From the NCBI RefSeq assembly GCF_019042245.1, contig NZ_JAHQCX010000002.1:59782-123781 (forward strand): a stretch of 64,000 nt of DNA. The letters run 5' to 3'. The notes under the pieces were generated by a model. It made no database searches, was not told the DNA's origin, and was given only the letters and a program-made list of their open reading frames with translations. This document shows, in pieces, positions 44,085 to 53,551 of the stretch. Position 1 is the stretch's first letter; every line of letters begins with the position of its first letter. Both the position numbers and the translations under genes were made by a program. Source of the DNA: Diplocloster modestus (GTDB lineage Bacteria > Bacillota > Clostridia > Lachnospirales > Lachnospiraceae).

Positions 44085-46256
44085 ATAGTTGTTCCTCCTT
44101 TCCGCCGGCCGTAACTCCCCAGTTTCTGGCTCCTACATGAGCCTGCCACATCTCGCGGTATAATCTGCAGCGGTTGAGCAGCTCCTCCTGCTTTCCTGTA
44201 TCCAGGATCTTCCCCTGTCTTAATACTGCGATCTGGTCTGCGTACTGGATGGTTGACAGCCGGTGGGCAATCACTAACAGCGTTTTCCCCCTGGACAGCT
44301 CCATGATTGAACGCTGTATTTTATCCTCATTCTCCGGATCCGTAAATGCCGTGGCCTCATCCAGAATAACAATCGGCGCATCCTTTAAGATAGCCCTTGC
44401 TATAGCGATCCGCTGTCGTTCCCCGCCGGAGAGCTGTTTTCCAGCCTCACCCGCCGGCGTGTCCCACCCCTGATCCAGTCTTTCGATAAACTCCTCACAC
44501 TGGGCTGCCCTGGCTGCTGCAAAAACCTGTTGATCGGTTGCTTTTGGATTTCCCAGCCGTATGTTTTCTTTCAGTGAACAATCAAACAGAAAATATCCTG
44601 TGTAACAAAACTGACTGTATCCGCCAACTGTTTTAACGGAAGCTTTCGGATGTCTACACCGCCGATCAGAACAGCCCCTTCCGTTACATCCCAGAAGCGG
44701 GCGATCAGTCTGGCTACCGTGGATTTACCCCCTCCCGAAGGGCCTACCAGCGCTGTAAAGCTGCCCTCCGGCATATGTAGGCACACATCATGCAGCACTT
44801 CACCTTGTTTTTCACCTGTATAGGAGAAGGTGACATGCTCCAGCCGGATGCTGCCGTCCCGAAGCGCAGCCTTCTCTTCCGCCTCCGGCAGATCTTCCAT
44901 GTACAGAAGCTTCCCTGCGTCCCGCACAGCGTATTCCATACTCTTCAGCTCATTTATAAACTGGGTCGCCTTCATCATAGGACCCACGATTCCAAGGGCC
45001 AGCATCAGGCACAGGGTCAGTCTGGCCGGATCCAGGCTGCCGTTTAGGTACAGGGCTACGCCCACGGGCAGAGTCCCCAGAAGAGTCGTGGGCAGGATAG
45101 CAAATGTCAGATTCATGGGCACCCAGGTACTGCGAAACCAGGCCATGGTGAAATCGCGGAAGGATTTGACCGCACCGGCATACTTCTCATAAGAACCGGA
45201 GGTCTGGTTAAAGGCCTTGACCACCTCAATTCCTTCGATGTACTCCACGATCACACTGTTCACATGCTCATTGGCAGCCATGTACGCAGCGTATTGTCTG
45301 TTATAAGTCTTCATTCCGGCTTTCATGGGGATCAGCGCCACCGGCACTGTTATCATGGAAGCGAGCCCCATCCTCCAATCCAGTGCGAAGAGCGCCACAA
45401 TCACCGCAGCCGGAAGCAGCAGATTCGAAGAAAGCTCCGGAAACAGTACCGCCGCCTGGTTCATTCTGTACTGTAACAGCCAGTTTCCGATGGACGAACC
45501 GAACACCGATTTAAAACAGTTTTTCATGGTAGTCAGCGGCAGGTCATATCTGGCCGATAATTCCTCCTGGGTAAAGTTCTGATCTATATTCCCGGCCAGA
45601 AACACCTGAATAGCCTTTACCTTTTCTACCTGGGTCTTATAGAAATAGGGACGTCCCTCCGGCTGGCCGGGCAGTTCCAGCGCTTCCAGGTACAACAGGA
45701 GTTCCAGAATTTTAGTTTTAAAATAAGGCAGTTTTATTTTTTCGGGTACCGCGTACAGCTCACCGAAAATATGTTCGATGGAACGCAGACCATGTATCAC
45801 CATGGGGTAAGATTCCGGACAATATTTACTCTGTATCCCCCTCAGATCTACTGGAAAATCATTCATTTCCTTCCGTAAGGAGCCGCAGGCGGTTACCATG
45901 TCGAACGAGACCATCACCCCATGATAATGGGATAAAGGGAGTTCAAAGTGCCCGGTATGGGTCAGACGCCGGTCCAGCTTCATATCCCCGGCTTCCACAT
46001 AGGAATAGGCATTCTCTCTGGCGGAGTATTCAAGCCTTCCCTCCCGGCAGTGATCGATACAGAACACCTCCCTCTCCGGTACAAATATGGAATCGAAGTA
46101 CCGCATGTGAAAGTCATTATAGCTAAGAGTGACGCCGGGAAATACTTCATACATGGTGATCGTCCCTTCCCCGGAATCATTTTTCGCCTGAAATACGCTG
46201 CATCCATCGCTTTTTGCCAGCTGAATCAGCTGGTCACAGAGAATCAGATTTTCCAT
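44077..46256 (-). pseudogene. Chimeric AraC regulator fused to an ABC permease/ATPase, with frameshift
   Basis: Residues 1 to about 275 are an AraC-family regulator (MENLILCDQLIQLAK... ELSARYDLPLTTMKNCFKSV) that stops inside the second HTH at YRMNQAAVLF. From there the frame runs without a break into the middle of an ABC exporter membrane domain (IVALFALDWRMGLASM onward) and its ATPase (LVGPSGGGKSTVARLI). A deletion therefore joined two genes in-frame. A second lesion follows: near 44590 one base is missing after QDIF, giving CLIVH-stop, while the other frame continues SLKENIRLGNPKATDQQ to LSGGERQRIAIARAIL and a normal end at 44077. Neither half is likely to work. Confidence 0.8.
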
Positions 46257-46279
46257 CCCGTCCCTCTTTTCTTTCTCTT

Positions 46280-46967
46280 CTACATTTCCAGTACCCGGCC
46301 ACAGGCTTCCTGCATAAACTCTTGGTCATGGGACACCACAAGTACGATATGGCCCTCTCTCCCCAGAGAACGAACCACGCTGCAGACCTCCTGCATGTGC
46401 CGGTAATCCAGCCCGCTGGTAGGCTCATCGAAGATCAACAGCCGTTTTCCGCATAGCAAGGCAGTCGCCACCGCCAAACTCTGTTTCTGACCGCCGGAAA
46501 GAGCCATGGGATGCTGCTCTTTATATGGAAGCAGGTCAAAACTCTCTAATACCGGCCCGATTTTATCCTGATTCTCTCCTGCTGCCTGCCCGCACTCGTT
46601 CCACACACTGTCATAAAACAACTGATGGTTTACATCCTGCATCACACAAAAGCTTTCCTTTTGCCGCTTCCTGGTACTTAAGATTCTGCCGTCCATAGTT
46701 GATAAAGATGGTAAAACTGGTAGCAATTATTTTGGGGGAAACGGGCAGCACAAACCATTGCAGCCCCAGCAAAAGCCCAAACCCAGCCAGCCACTTAAAC
46801 CCCGCACGCACGCATCCGCACAGCAGCAATAGTAATACAAGCGTAAAGTTCCATCCGAACTCTACCCAGACAGAGTTCTGGGTGAAAGCGATAATATTTG
46901 CCAATATCAGCAGGAAAAGCCCGGTTCTCGGGTCAATGGAATGCTTTCTGGTTTCCACACTATTCAT
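46280..46967 (-). pseudogene. EcfT-EcfA deletion fusion (ECF transporter remnant)
   Basis: The first part, from 46967, is the N terminus of an ECF T-component (SIDPRTGLFLLILANIIAF... TSFTIFINY). Near 46695 it is joined out of frame to the C-terminal half of an ECF ATPase: RKRQKESFCVMQDVNHQLF, MALSGGQKQSLAVATAL, LLIFDEPTSGLDYRHMQE, ending VVSHDQEFMQEACGRVLEM. The rest of EcfT and the Walker A half of the ATPase are missing, a loss of roughly 1 kb. The result cannot energise transport. It lies directly between the S component and the AraC-ABC chimera. Confidence 0.8.
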
Positions 46968-47492
46968 TTACACGATCCCGGCTTTCCTAAAATGTTTTGT
47001 AAACATAGCTCCGGTTATGGCTGCCCCGATTACCGCGCCGATCACCGGTGCTACCATCAGGACGATCAGCATAGCCGGAGAAGATGCTGCTTCGAGTGCT
47101 GTTATGTAATCTGCCGGCATTCCCTGTTCGCTGATCTGTGACAGGAAACTGTCCCTCATCACCCAGATTGGCAGCGGTGAACCGACCATCCCCAACGAGA
47201 AGAACACAAAGGCCAGCGTGTTCCCCCGAAAACTTCCATATCTGCTCCCCCAACGTGCCAGCTCTGCCAGCCCGCATCCGATCACAAAAGTGATGAGGAT
47301 GATCACTGTAAACTGACCGGTAACAAAATAAATCAGTCCTGTGATAATCCCCATAAGCAGCACCGCTCCGGGTTTTTGTACCTTGGCACACATAAGAAGA
47401 AACGGAATACCGGTAAACAATGCGATCAATCCCGGCATCAGAACCCACAACATGGGGTGCAGGCCGCCCAGCAGCATAAAAGCAGACATCAT
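46968..47492 (-). CDS. MptD/Trep_Strep-type ECF transporter S component
   Basis: The 174-residue membrane protein resembles the Trep_Strep (MptD-like) substrate-binding subunit of ECF transporters: LHPMLWVLMPGLIALFTGIP, LMGIITGLIYFVTGQ and a C-terminal MFTKHFRKAGIV. It starts at a tandem ATG directly after AGGAGGAAAG. Family proteins usually have a further N-terminal helix, so the start of the original gene may have been lost. Its T and A partners next door are broken. A DtxR-type box lies 15 bp upstream. Confidence 0.8.
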   Translation of the reverse strand: MMSAFMLLGGLHPMLWVLMPGLIALFTGIPFLLMCAKVQKPGAVLLMGIITGLIYFVTGQFTVIILITFVIGCGLAELARWGSRYGSFRGNTLAFVFFSLGMVGSPLPIWVMRDSFLSQISEQGMPADYITALEAASSPAMLIVLMVAPVIGAVIGAAITGAMFTKHFRKAGIV

Positions 47493-47506
47493 CTTTCCTC
47501 CTATGG

Positions 47507-47522
47507 GTTAGTTATTCCTAAC
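47507..47522. promoter_or_regulatory. DtxR-type box upstream of the ECF S-component
   Basis: GTTAG-TTATTC-CTAAC, an exact match to the palindrome, is 15 bp before the start of the S component, well placed to block the ribosome-binding or promoter region. The remaining gap up to 47806 shows no gene. Confidence 0.75.
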
Positions 47523-47806
47523 TTTCTATCAAAAGAACTGCGCTCTTAAGCGCTTTCCTGAAACAGGATACCAGAAGTACAGAGTATTGTCTGTCCCAAA
47601 CGGACCATTTTGTCCCAATTCGACTAATTTATACTATTTTTCCAGATTCCATCCACTTTCTCCATGACGCAATAATACTAATTTCATCCAAGCCTCTCCT
47701 GTCTTCATTATATAAAACTTTTTCCCCATCCAAGATATGTCATTTCATTCTACTGTTTCTCACAAGTCCGCATCTCCTGCATAGTATGGGAGAAAGGAGG
47801 CATACC

Positions 47807-48376
47807 ATGAATTGTTCATACCGATTAAGCAATGTCACGCAAGATTATCTGGCTGAATTTGAATACATTTTAGATGAAATGATCCGAGGAATGACCGAGG
47901 CACCTTTCACATGCAGTATATCCTACAACTTTATTGTTCAGATGATCCCGCACCACATGGCAGCCATAGAAATGTCGCACAATATACTCAAATACACAAC
48001 CAACATACAAGTACAGGATATCGCTTCAAATATAATCACTTCCCAGACAAAAAGTATAAATAACATGCGTAATATCCAGTACGCCTGCGGGGAAATTACC
48101 AATTCGGAACAAGACCTCTATCAGTATCAGTGCCAATTCGGCCGGATCACCCAGGCCATGTTTACCGATATGCGAAATGCCTGTACAACAAACCGGATTA
48201 ACTGCAACTTCATGCGTGAGATGATACCCCATCACAGAGGCGCAGTCGAAATGTCCGAAAACGCACTGCAGTATCCAATCTGCTGCGGTTTGAATCCAAT
48301 CCTGTACTCGATCATCACCTCGCAAAGAAGAGGTATCATGCAAATGCAGCAGCTTCTAAGATGCCTCGGATGTTAA
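47807..48376 (+). CDS. DUF305 domain-containing protein
   Basis: The 189-residue protein has two DUF305-like repeats, each with the family's MIPHHxxAxEMS motif: FIVQMIPHHMAAIEMSHNI and FMREMIPHHRGAVEMSEN. It also has many Cys and Met residues (C-terminal LLRCLGC). DUF305 proteins are linked to copper or metal handling. No signal peptide is visible, so it is probably cytoplasmic. The start is ATG at 47807 after AAAGGAGGCATACC; an upstream frame is not needed. It converges on, and overlaps by 4 bp, the ABC gene at 48373. Confidence 0.85.
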   Translation: MNCSYRLSNVTQDYLAEFEYILDEMIRGMTEAPFTCSISYNFIVQMIPHHMAAIEMSHNILKYTTNIQVQDIASNIITSQTKSINNMRNIQYACGEITNSEQDLYQYQCQFGRITQAMFTDMRNACTTNRINCNFMREMIPHHRGAVEMSENALQYPICCGLNPILYSIITSQRRGIMQMQQLLRCLGC

Positions 48377-50145
48377 TGCAGCACCCAGCCCTGGCTTTCC
48401 GTCTGAAGTTCTACCATATGCCGGAACAGCCCCTTTTCTTTCATCAGATCCTGTGGGTGTCCCATTTCCGCTACCTTTCCTTCGGCCAGAACAACCACTT
48501 TATCCGCTCCCATAACGGTCCGCATCCGGTGGGCGATTATCAAAACCGTCTTGTTCTGTATCAGTCCGGACAACGCGGCCTGCACTGCCGTCTCATTTTC
48601 GACATCCAATGAGGCGGTGGCTTCATCCAATAAGATGACAGGTGCATCTTTTAACAGAGCCCGGGCGATGGAGATCCGCTGGCGCTCGCCGCCGGACAGG
48701 GTCGCTCCGTTTTCACCGATCATCGTCTGATAACCCTGGGGAAGCTTCTTTATAAATTCATCACATTGAGCTGCTCCCGCAGCCGCCAGCACTTCTTCAT
48801 CGGTGGCCTCTCTTCTGCCCAGACGGATATTTTCCATAACGGTATCACGGAATAATACCACATCCTGGAACACAATTGCGTAGTTTTTTAGAAGAGTTTC
48901 CGGTTCCACTTCTGAGACATCCATGCCGCCCAGGCTGATCTTACCGGCGTCCGCATCCCAGAAGCGGGCCGCCAGTCTGGCTGCGGTACTTTTTCCTCCG
49001 CCGGAGGGTCCAACAAGCGCCGTGACCTCTCCCTGTTTTGCCTGGAAGGTTACATTCTCCAGGACGCCATCGCTGTCGTTATAGGAGAAATTTACATGTT
49101 CGAAGGTGATATCGTAATTCTTTGGCGTATACTCCTGTTTCCCGGTCTGGACCGGCTGTTCTTCGATCTCCTTCATACGCTTTATCTTGATCTGAGAACT
49201 AAATACCGCCGCCATATTCATGAAAGTAATCCCTATCGGTTCATACAGACGGGAGGCTGCGATTAAAAATATTAAAAACATCGTAAGCTCCAGACTGCCT
49301 CTGATCAGAAGGCTGACTCCGACCAGAACCGTAGTGGCGAGACCCAGTTTCAGGAAGGCCTGTGCGGATGTAATACAGGTGCCTGTGACCAGTTCTGAAC
49401 GGATTGTAGCTTTTTCCGCCTGATCCAGTTTTTCGTTCAGGCCCTTCAGATATTTTTCCTTCTGGTTGCAGGCCTTAATATCTTTGACTGTTTCCAGCAG
49501 TTCCTGCAGGCCGTCGGTCACCGCTCTTTTCGCCAGGAAATTCTGCGTTCCGTATTTAACCTGTAACCACCGGGAAGCCAGTACCAGCACAAAGGACACC
49601 GGTACTACCCAGAGAACGGCAAGTGCCATACGCCAGTCCATGATCAGCAGTCCTATGGTGATGAGGATTGTGGAAATGACCGTTCCCCACATCTGGGGTA
49701 CAAAGTGGGAAAAAGCCTGTTCCAGTGAGCTGCAATCCGACATCATCGTCGCGGTCAGATCAGATAAGTCCCGCTGTCCGAAAAAAGATAATGGGAGTTC
49801 CCGCAGTTTCTCCCCCAGCCGGATCCGCCGGTTTGCACTTTCTTTGTAAGTTGCTATGTACAGTGCTTTGTACTGGAACCAATGGATTATATAGATAAAT
49901 ACCACCAGCACTGCGCCAAAAGCGGTAATCCACCACACCCCGCCCGCCGGATCCGCTCCGTAGGACAGCCCTTCTATGATCTTTTCCAGTGCCAGGATCA
50001 GCACCCCCATAGGGATCATCAGGCTTATGTTCGCCGCCACGGTCCACAGGGTCGCTTTTACCAGATCTTTCGCGCCCTGTTCCGTCAGGGCATAGACTTT
50101 CTGAAGTTTTCGGATCATATTGCCGCCCCCTTTCCTACTTTCCAT
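48373..50145 (-). CDS. ABC exporter-type permease/ATPase (YbtPQ-like), second of pair
   Basis: The 590-residue protein has a six-helix membrane domain and an ATPase domain with ALVGPSGGGKSTAARLA, LSGGERQRISIARALL and VILLDEATASLD. It overlaps its partner at 50115 by 31 bp, so the two make a heterodimer. The iron-type box upstream of the operon and the AraC gene next to it support a role in siderophore or metal-chelate transport. Export of a toxic compound is the main alternative. Confidence 0.9.
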   Translation of the reverse strand: MESRKGGGNMIRKLQKVYALTEQGAKDLVKATLWTVAANISLMIPMGVLILALEKIIEGLSYGADPAGGVWWITAFGAVLVVFIYIIHWFQYKALYIATYKESANRRIRLGEKLRELPLSFFGQRDLSDLTATMMSDCSSLEQAFSHFVPQMWGTVISTILITIGLLIMDWRMALAVLWVVPVSFVLVLASRWLQVKYGTQNFLAKRAVTDGLQELLETVKDIKACNQKEKYLKGLNEKLDQAEKATIRSELVTGTCITSAQAFLKLGLATTVLVGVSLLIRGSLELTMFLIFLIAASRLYEPIGITFMNMAAVFSSQIKIKRMKEIEEQPVQTGKQEYTPKNYDITFEHVNFSYNDSDGVLENVTFQAKQGEVTALVGPSGGGKSTAARLAARFWDADAGKISLGGMDVSEVEPETLLKNYAIVFQDVVLFRDTVMENIRLGRREATDEEVLAAAGAAQCDEFIKKLPQGYQTMIGENGATLSGGERQRISIARALLKDAPVILLDEATASLDVENETAVQAALSGLIQNKTVLIIAHRMRTVMGADKVVVLAEGKVAEMGHPQDLMKEKGLFRHMVELQTESQGWVLH

Positions 50146-51902
50146 CTCGCAGAGGTCTGATAATCACGCCACATAGCGGCATAGACCCCCTCCCGGCGCA
50201 GCAGCGCCTCATGATTCCCCCGTTCGGCAACCCTGCCGTCCGACATTACCAGGATCTCATCCGCATTCTGCACAGTAGAAAGGCGGTGGGCGATCATCAA
50301 AACCGTTTTCCCTCTGGTCAATGTTTCAAATGCCTTCTGGATCAGCAATTCATTCTCCGGGTCAGCAAATGCGGTGGCTTCATCTAACACTACAATGGGC
50401 GCGTCCTTTAGAATCGCTCTGGCCAACGCGATCCGCTGCTGTTCCCCTCCGGACAGATAGACACCCCCGGTTCCAACTACCGTGTTAAGGCCTTCCGGGA
50501 ATTTTTCCAGAATATCATCGCACTGCGCCGCGTGAGCTGCTGCCAGTACTTGATCTAACGCTGCCTCCGGCCGGGCGGCACGGATATTCTCCAGCAGGCT
50601 GGCCTTAAATAGCCTGGTATCCTGGAATACAAAAGACACCTTTCCCATCAGCTCTTCTGTAGCCATGGCTCTGACATCCACGCCTCCAATCAGGACGTTC
50701 CCCTGCTGTACATCAAAGAACCGCGGAATCAGGCTGGCCACTGTGGATTTACCACCCCCGGAAGGACCCACCAGGGCCACTGTCTTCCCGGCAGGTACCC
50801 GCAGACTGACATCCGTAAGAGCAGGTATATCTGCTTCAGGATAGGTAAAGGATACATGTCTTAATTCCACATCCGTCCCCTGTGCCTGTCTGGGCCGGTT
50901 CGACTGGGGAAGCGGCTCCACATCCATGATCTCATCCAGCCTGCGCACAGCCTCGTCGGCCTCCATAGTCGCCTGACTCGCATACATAATACGGCTCATC
51001 ATCATGGAGCAAAGCGGCGTGAACAATATGTAGAACACAAGGTCCGCCAGTACCGCCCAGCCATCAAAGGCAGCTCTGCACAGCAGCATACCAGCGGGAA
51101 TCAACAACAGAAACGTACCATTTAAAACCGTGGTAAAAGCGGTCATCGGTTTGCCGCAGCCCATCGAATAATCGGTCGCCAGCTTACTATAGCTCATGAT
51201 AGAGCTGTAAAAGCTCTTGAATGAATATACGGTCTGCTGGAACACCTTTACCACCGGGATTCCCCTGACATATTCCGTAGCTTCCGCGCTCAAATCCTCT
51301 ATCGCCTTTTGGTATCTGCTGAAAAAAGCGGCATTATTTCCTCCCATCATCCGCATGAGCAGATAGACGGATAGGATCAGCGGCAGAAGACACAATATCC
51401 CCATCCTCCAGTCAAATACAAACAGCAATATAATCGCGGCAACCGGCGTCACCACTGCCCCCACCAGATCAGGCAGTTCATGGGCCAGCATCTGTTCCGT
51501 CATCCCCGCGTTATCATCGATCTGTTTCCGCAGTTTTCCGGACTGACTGGTGTTCAGATATCCCAGCGGGACATCCACCAGATGCTTCGCGGCCTCCCGC
51601 CTCATATTTTTTGCCGTACGAAATGCAGCCAGATGTGTACACATAAGCGCCGCAAAATAGATTCCTGCACTTCCAAGAGCAAACCACAAAGCAGTCCAGC
51701 CATATCTCACGAGTCCCTGAGCCCGCCAGTAATCCGGCATCACGGCAAAAACTCCCCGGGCCACGAACCAGATACAGATATACGGCACCATAGAAAGCAG
51801 CGCCGAGATTCCGGACAATGCGCAGCCAAATATCGTCAGCTTTTTATGTCCGCCGGCATAAGTAAGAAGCTTAGCTATACTGTTCTCCTTCTTTTGTTTC
51901 AC
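50115..51902 (-). CDS. ABC exporter-type permease/ATPase (YbtPQ-like), first of pair
   Basis: The 595-residue half transporter has a membrane domain (FALGSAGIYFAALM..., KNMRREAAKHLVDVPLGYLN) and an ATPase with ALVGPSGGGKSTVASLI, YLSGGEQQRIALARAIL and IVVLDEATAFADPEN. It pairs with the gene at 48373, which overlaps its end. A DtxR-type box lies 37 bp upstream of its start, so the pair is probably metal-regulated. Confidence 0.9.
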   Translation of the reverse strand: MKQKKENSIAKLLTYAGGHKKLTIFGCALSGISALLSMVPYICIWFVARGVFAVMPDYWRAQGLVRYGWTALWFALGSAGIYFAALMCTHLAAFRTAKNMRREAAKHLVDVPLGYLNTSQSGKLRKQIDDNAGMTEQMLAHELPDLVGAVVTPVAAIILLFVFDWRMGILCLLPLILSVYLLMRMMGGNNAAFFSRYQKAIEDLSAEATEYVRGIPVVKVFQQTVYSFKSFYSSIMSYSKLATDYSMGCGKPMTAFTTVLNGTFLLLIPAGMLLCRAAFDGWAVLADLVFYILFTPLCSMMMSRIMYASQATMEADEAVRRLDEIMDVEPLPQSNRPRQAQGTDVELRHVSFTYPEADIPALTDVSLRVPAGKTVALVGPSGGGKSTVASLIPRFFDVQQGNVLIGGVDVRAMATEELMGKVSFVFQDTRLFKASLLENIRAARPEAALDQVLAAAHAAQCDDILEKFPEGLNTVVGTGGVYLSGGEQQRIALARAILKDAPIVVLDEATAFADPENELLIQKAFETLTRGKTVLMIAHRLSTVQNADEILVMSDGRVAERGNHEALLRREGVYAAMWRDYQTSARWKVGKGAAI

Positions 51903-51938
51903 TTTGATCCCTCCTTATTCTTAATATAAATCCGTTCA

Positions 51939-51954
51939 GTTAGCCATAACTAAC
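51939..51954. promoter_or_regulatory. DtxR-type box upstream of the intact ABC pair
   Basis: GTTAG-CCATAA-CTAAC, an exact match to the palindrome, is 37 bp before the first ABC gene and between it and the AraC gene. Confidence 0.75.
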
Positions 51955-52061
51955 TATTGGGCAAAAAAAATATTACTTCCCAAACGAATTCACGATATTT
52001 ATTATAGCATAGATTTTTCGGAATTATCCACTCCAAACCGGCAATTTTTGAATCCGGGTGG

Positions 52062-53036
52062 TCAATCACCAACCATTCTTCTATTCCTATAGACAAAAGG
52101 TGTCTCATTTGTTTTTGCATGAAATGCCCGGGCAAATTTGCTTGGATTCTCATATCCCGCCTGCAAAGCCACCTCCTGAATCGTCATCTCCGGATCTTCC
52201 ACCAGAAGCCTGGCCCCGATCTGAATTCTCTCTGCTCGTACGAAAGCGCAGGGCGTCTGTCCATAGATTGCTTTGAAACAACTTTTCAGGCTGGTCTGAG
52301 CAACACGGAACCTGGCGGATAATTCCGCCAGGGTAAGCCTGCTCAGTGGATTCTGAGACAGATACGCATAGACCTGTTTGGTCCCCTCCACAACCTGGGG
52401 CGAAAAGCGGGGCAGGTGTCTTTGCTCCTCCTTAGAGACCAGACTCAGATAGAGCAGCAGCTCTGCAATCTTCAGTATCGAGTAAGGCCGGCGGATGCGC
52501 TCGTCAACCTGATAAAACTCATCAAAAATATGACCGATGCTGGTATTTGCCCGCATTAAAAAGACATCCCCGTACTTTTTAAGCTTCTCTTTCACTCCAT
52601 ATAAATCAAGATCTGTCCACGAAGCATTCTGTTTTAACCATTCCGATGCGGATTCTAATTCCAGCATAATCATTATTCCCTCATATCTTCTCAGTGGAAA
52701 ACGAGAATTCACAACTGTTAGAATCTCAGGATTGTTAACAGCCAGATCTCCTTCTCCGATAAAACTTCGGGCTCCTCCTGCCAATTCAAACTCAAAACAT
52801 CCGGACCTGCAGTGGTTGATCTGCAAAAAACCCCTGACCGGCTCGACTTTCTGATAGCAGGAACCCATTTTAAAGTCATGATAGACCAGAAGTGCCCCCG
52901 GAAGTGCCTCATAGCAGCACATAGTACCCCGGCCAGATTCATTTTCCACCGTCAGCAGCATCTCTTCGTCATTGACGCTGGATGCTTCAAAATGATATCC
53001 CTGAAATGCCCGTTCGTATTGCGAAAATATGTGCAT
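52062..53036 (-). CDS. AraC-family transcriptional regulator
   Basis: The 324-residue protein has a complete C-terminal AraC double HTH (LAELSARFRVAQTSLKSCFK and MTIQEVALQAGYENPSKFAR), ending FHAKTNETPFVYRNRRMV. The N-terminal half is like that of the AraC part at 44077-46256, so the two are paralogues that probably each controlled an ABC pair, sensing the siderophore or ligand (YbtA-like, inferred). About 110 bp separate it from the ABC pair downstream. Confidence 0.88.
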   Translation of the reverse strand: MHIFSQYERAFQGYHFEASSVNDEEMLLTVENESGRGTMCCYEALPGALLVYHDFKMGSCYQKVEPVRGFLQINHCRSGCFEFELAGGARSFIGEGDLAVNNPEILTVVNSRFPLRRYEGIMIMLELESASEWLKQNASWTDLDLYGVKEKLKKYGDVFLMRANTSIGHIFDEFYQVDERIRRPYSILKIAELLLYLSLVSKEEQRHLPRFSPQVVEGTKQVYAYLSQNPLSRLTLAELSARFRVAQTSLKSCFKAIYGQTPCAFVRAERIQIGARLLVEDPEMTIQEVALQAGYENPSKFARAFHAKTNETPFVYRNRRMVGD

Positions 53037-53118
53037 AGCTATCCCTCTTTCTTTTCTTTCTTATAGCTGTACTTCCAGGTTCCCCCCTTGCGCTTCCAAT
53101 TTACAGCCGATCGCTGAC

Positions 53119-53250
53119 TCACGCTGTTTGCGGACGCTGCGGACGAATCTCCCCACAGATTTCTTTATAAAGATTAGCACCGCTCTTTTTCATAAACGGC
53201 GCGTAGAGTCTTGCAATCCTCTGCCAGAAATGTTTGTTTTCCTGATCCAT
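53119..53250 (-). pseudogene. N-terminal remnant of a SAM-dependent methyltransferase
   Basis: The 43-codon frame MDQENKHFWQRIARLYAPF, MKKSGANLYKEICGEIRP matches the start of class I methyltransferases that usually continue to a glycine-rich SAM-binding motif. Here it ends TA-stop after a few unrelated residues, so the gene was truncated by deletion. A ribosome-binding site and a DtxR-type box remain upstream. It lies just before the AraC gene. Confidence 0.6.
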
Positions 53251-53293
53251 ACTCTATGATTCTTCCTTTCCTGGTTTCTCTTATCACGCGCCA

Positions 53294-53309
53294 GTTAGAT
53301 TGCGCTAAC
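53294..53309. promoter_or_regulatory. DtxR-type box upstream of the methyltransferase remnant
   Basis: GTTAG-ATTGCG-CTAAC, an exact palindrome match, is 44 bp before the remnant's start codon. It shows that the remnant plus AraC unit was probably part of the same regulon. Nothing else is seen in 53310-53487. Confidence 0.7.
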
Positions 53310-53487
53310 TTTTGCCGCTAAAAAAACGCCTGGCTGGCAAAAATTTGTTCTATAATTATGATACAGCACTCCATATCCTTTTTCAAGTACAATTCTCTCC
53401 GCCATCTCCGACAAACTCTCGCCGCCAGCTTTGACAGGCCTGCAGGATCAGGATTTTCCGGAAATTGGAAGCGGGAACATCCCTAAA

Positions 53488-53524
53488 ACGCGCTGACGGC
53501 TGTATAATACAGCAGTCAGCGCGT
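53488..53524 (-). terminator. Intrinsic terminator of the peroxiredoxin-reductase operon
   Basis: ACGCGCTGAC-GGCTGTAT and ATACAGC-A-GTCAGCGCGT form a strong hairpin. On the minus strand it is followed by TTTT. It lies 28 bp past the stop at 53552. Confidence 0.7.
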
Positions 53525-53551
53525 GACGGCTTCCGAAAAGGATTATAATAG

